Source of the DNA: Paenibacillus methanolicus
GTDB taxonomy: Bacteria > Bacillota > Bacilli > Paenibacillales > Paenibacillaceae
DNA length: 64,000 nucleotides
Assembly (NCBI RefSeq): GCF_008124765.1
Contig: NZ_VNHS01000015.1
Location: 54,036-118,035 of the forward strand
Direction of reading: 5' to 3'
This document shows, one piece after another, positions 62,033-64,000 of this stretch. Under the pieces are notes generated by a model. It was not told where the DNA came from and searched no databases. It saw only the letters and a list, made by a program, of their open reading frames with translations. Position numbers and translations under genes: made by a program. Within the stretch, counting starts at the first letter, position 1. Each line of letters opens with the position of its first letter.

Positions 62033-62344
62033 ATGAACAACATGAACCAAATGATGAAGCAAGTGAAGAAAATGCAAGAGCAAATGATGAAGGCGCAAGA
62101 GGAATTAGCATCGAAAAGCGTCGAAGGCACGGCCGGTGGCGGCGTTGTCACGGTAGTCGTGAACGGCCATAAGAATGTACAGAGCATCGTCATTAAGCCG
62201 GAAGCGGTTGATCCGGACGACATCGAAATGCTGCAAGACCTGATCTTGACGGCAGTGAACGACGCGCTCAACAAAGCAGATGAGCTGGCCAACAAAGACA
62301 TGGGCAAATTCACGGGCGGCATGAAGATTCCGGGTCTGTTCTAA
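62033..62344 (+). CDS. Nucleoid-associated protein YbaB/EbfC family
   Basis: A 103-residue dimeric DNA-binding protein: Met/Gln/Lys-rich N-terminal helix, GGVVTVVVNGHKNV centre and a helix ending GGMKIPGLF. Called YaaK in Bacillus subtilis, always between dnaX and recR. RBS GGGAGG. It lies 44 bases after dnaX and 25 before recR. Confidence 0.95.
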   Translation: MNNMNQMMKQVKKMQEQMMKAQEELASKSVEGTAGGGVVTVVVNGHKNVQSIVIKPEAVDPDDIEMLQDLILTAVNDALNKADELANKDMGKFTGGMKIPGLF

Positions 62345-62369
62345 GACCCCTTAGCAGAGGAGCTTGGCC

Positions 62370-62966
62370 TTGTATTATCCCGAACCGATAGCCAAACTGA
62401 TCGACGCTTTCAGCCGTTTGCCGGGGATTGGACCGAAGACGGCGGGAAGACTTGCGTTTTACGTGCTGCGCATGAAAGAAGACGACGTCATCGACTTCGC
62501 CAAGGCGCTCGTGAGCGTCAAGCGCAATCTTCATTATTGTTCCGTTTGCTGCAATATCACGGACACCGATCCGTGCCGGATCTGCCAAGACAAGACGCGA
62601 GACGTCTCCGTCATTTGCGTCGTTCAGGAATCCAAGGATTTGGTGGCCATGGAGCGGACCAAGGAATTCGAGGGACAGTATCATGTCCTTCAAGGCGCCA
62701 TTTCCCCGATGGAAGGCGTGGGTCCGGACGATATCCGCATCGCGGAGCTGCTCAAGCGCCTCTCGGACGAGCGCGTGCAGGAGCTTATCTTGGCAACCAA
62801 CCCGAATATCGAAGGGGAAGCGACCGCCATGTATTTGTCCCGGCTGGTCAAGCCGTTCGGGCTGAAAGTCACGCGTATCGCCCATGGTCTTCCGGTAGGC
62901 GGCGACTTGGAGTATGCGGATGAAGTCACGTTATCCAAAGCACTGGAAGGGCGCCGCGAATTATAG
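62370..62966 (+). CDS. recR: Recombination protein RecR
   Basis: A 198-residue recombination mediator that acts with RecF and RecO to load RecA. N-terminal helix-hairpin-helix LPGIGPKTA, zinc finger CSVCCNITDTDPCRIC (about 57-72), Toprim domain with ESKDL and the C-terminal VGGDLEYADEVTL. The TTG at 62370 has GAGGAG seven bases upstream and gives exactly the length of the Bacillus subtilis protein; the TTG six bases earlier abuts the site. Confidence 0.97.
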   Translation: MYYPEPIAKLIDAFSRLPGIGPKTAGRLAFYVLRMKEDDVIDFAKALVSVKRNLHYCSVCCNITDTDPCRICQDKTRDVSVICVVQESKDLVAMERTKEFEGQYHVLQGAISPMEGVGPDDIRIAELLKRLSDERVQELILATNPNIEGEATAMYLSRLVKPFGLKVTRIAHGLPVGGDLEYADEVTLSKALEGRREL

Positions 62967-62973
62967 AATAGAG

Positions 62974-63011
62974 AAAAATCCTGCGAGGCTCCTGCTTCGC
63001 GGGATTTTTTT
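62974..63011 (+). terminator. Terminator after recR
   Basis: AAATCCTGCGA pairs with TCGCGGGATTT (one mismatch), then TTTTT. Confidence 0.88.
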
Positions 63012-63109
63012 ATCTGCGACGCACGGTTCTAATCCTCTCCTTCCTGGACATACACCTAATTGAACGGGAAATCCAAGGTTCAATGCGGACAAGCTGGGAG
63101 GCGTTACGT

Positions 63110-63391
63110 ATGGAGAGCGGATTAGGGTTGCATAAAGCAAAGCCGGTGTTGGGTAGCGGCAAGCCGGCGGATACCAATCTCGAAATGTTGGCGTTAAGAG
63201 AGGAAATCGGCGCGGCGAAGCAGGATTGGGACAATGCGCTGCGGCATTTTGAGTATGCGCTCGGGAAAGATCAGATCGATTATGCGATTTTTGCGATAGA
63301 AGCAGCGGAGAAACGATACGAGATGCTGCTGCGCAAAGCCAAAGCGTTAAACGCGCAGTGGCCCCAATGGCACGGAGGTGAAGCAAAATGA
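63110..63391 (+). CDS. DUF2508 family protein (YaaL-like)
   Basis: A 93-residue soluble helical protein. EMLALREEIGAAKQDWDNALRHF and IDYAIFAIEAAEKRYEMLL are the family helices. Function unknown; the gene always precedes bofA in Bacillales. ATG at 63110 has GGGAGG eight bases upstream. Overlaps bofA by four bases (ATGA). Confidence 0.9.
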   Translation: MESGLGLHKAKPVLGSGKPADTNLEMLALREEIGAAKQDWDNALRHFEYALGKDQIDYAIFAIEAAEKRYEMLLRKAKALNAQWPQWHGGEAK

Positions 63392-63651
63392 AAAGCGTAT
63401 GGTTGGCGATACTTATCGGTTCGACGGTATTGCTTCTCGTTGTCTTGCTGAGACAGAAATTAAGTTGGGGTTGGTTGAAACGATTCGGACTGCATCTTGT
63501 GACGGCAGCGCTCGCTTTGTATGCCTTGAACTACTCCGGGCTGCTTCAGGGTTTTGAAATCCCCCTAACGCCTGCTACGATCAGTACGGTTGTACTGCTC
63601 GGCATCCCGGGAATCGGATTAATTCTCGGCTTGCAGTACATCGTTCTTTGA
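63388..63651 (+). CDS. bofA: Pro-SigK processing inhibitor BofA
   Basis: An 87-residue membrane protein with hydrophobic segments at about 4-22, 35-50 and 65-85 and the conserved C-terminal LLGIPGIGLILGLQYIV. In the mother cell BofA holds SpoIVFB inactive until the forespore signal arrives. Its presence confirms a sporulating lineage. ATGA coupling with the preceding gene. Confidence 0.95.
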   Translation: MKSVWLAILIGSTVLLLVVLLRQKLSWGWLKRFGLHLVTAALALYALNYSGLLQGFEIPLTPATISTVVLLGIPGIGLILGLQYIVL

Positions 63652-63669
63652 AAAAAACAAAAAACAAGC

Positions 63670-63697
63670 TTGACCTCGTCGTTCTAAATGTGATACA
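63670..63697 (+). promoter_or_regulatory. rrn promoter P1
   Basis: TTGACC (63670-63675) and GATACA (63692-63697), 16 bases apart. Confidence 0.6.
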
Positions 63698-63767
63698 TTA
63701 CTCCTTGCGCCTGACGAGCATGAACGACGTGCGAAGATTGCTTAAAGAACTTTTCAAAAAAAAGTAC

Positions 63768-63797
63768 TTGCAATCAAATGGGCGAATGTGATATATT
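63768..63797 (+). promoter_or_regulatory. rrn promoter P2
   Basis: TTGCAA (63768-63773) and TATATT (63792-63797), 18 bases apart. Twin promoters are usual for Bacillales rRNA operons. Downstream, TTCCTTGAAAACTGAAC is the typical pre-16S leader processing sequence. Confidence 0.7.
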
Positions 63798-63908
63798 ATA
63801 AAAGTCGCCGCTGAGACAAGGGCGAAACAAAAGAAACAAACTTGTTCCTTGAAAACTGAACAATGAGCGATATATGTCAACGTAAGAAATGAGCTAAACA
63901 ATCTTTCT

Positions 63909-64000
63909 TTTATGGAGAGTTTGATCCTGGCTCAGGACGAACGCTGGCGGCGTGCCTAATACATGCAAGTCGAGCGGATCTTACCCTTCGGGGTAAGGTT
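63909..64000 (+). rRNA. rrs: 16S ribosomal RNA, 5' end (continues beyond window)
   Basis: AGAGTTTGATCCTGGCTCAG (63916-63935) equals positions 8-27 of E. coli 16S, followed by GACGAACGCTGGCGGCGTGC and CATGCAAGTCGAGCGG. The exact 5' end is estimated from that alignment. About 92 bases are in view. Confidence 0.98.

Overview
The window reads as chromosomal DNA of a GC-rich, spore-forming Bacillales bacterium, most likely Paenibacillaceae (Paenibacillus or Cohnella type). The evidence is Spo0F, BofA and a large Bacillus-type SRP RNA; a dnaX-ybaB-recR-yaaL-bofA-16S order; a T-box before argS; AGGAGG ribosome binding sites; and many TTG/GTG starts. No phage, transposase, integrase, CRISPR array or tRNA was seen.

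Layout. 1-2.4 kb: two permeases and the ATPase of an ABC importer. 2.4-5.6 kb (minus): an AlgI/AlgJ-like polysaccharide O-acetylation pair and a lipoprotein. 5.7-6.3 kb: a Fur-box-controlled haem-degrading monooxygenase. 6.3-9.8 kb: a two-component system divergent from a membrane protein and PspA, an envelope-stress module. 10-17.3 kb: a universal stress protein, an MHYT-GGDEF-EAL cyclic-di-GMP enzyme and a large secreted repeat protein. 17.3-30.7 kb: an Lhr-type helicase, a NlpC/P60 hydrolase under a cyclic-di-AMP riboswitch, an M1-like peptidase, YwhD and a chemoreceptor.

31-39.5 kb holds a complete monoderm Tad/Flp pilus locus: DUF192 protein, three flp pilin copies in exact 290-bp tandem repeats, prepilin peptidase, TadE, TadG-like, CpaB, TadZ-like, CpaF, TadB and TadC. 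It lies behind a cyclic-di-GMP-I riboswitch, so pilus expression is probably wired to the second messenger handled by the GGDEF-EAL protein 18 kb upstream.

39.6-64 kb is mostly core: class A PBP, speE-speB, hypoxanthine-DNA glycosylase, T-box-ywiB-argS, a subtilisin-like protease, rpoE, pyrG with a CTP-sensing attenuator, spo0F with a SigH promoter, murA, rho, a radical SAM protein, rpmE, a YhcN-like lipoprotein, SRP RNA, a PAS histidine kinase, dnaX-ybaB-recR, yaaL-bofA, then twin rrn promoters and the start of a 16S gene.

The most unusual signal is a family of about 100-bp two-hairpin elements. Six copies lie between 45.3 and 60.2 kb, all in the same orientation. At least four directly follow the T-run of an intrinsic terminator, and their hairpin arms show compensatory changes. 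A second repeat is a triple 41-bp palindromic array at 43.9-44.0 kb. Both deserve follow-up as possible undescribed structured or mobile elements.
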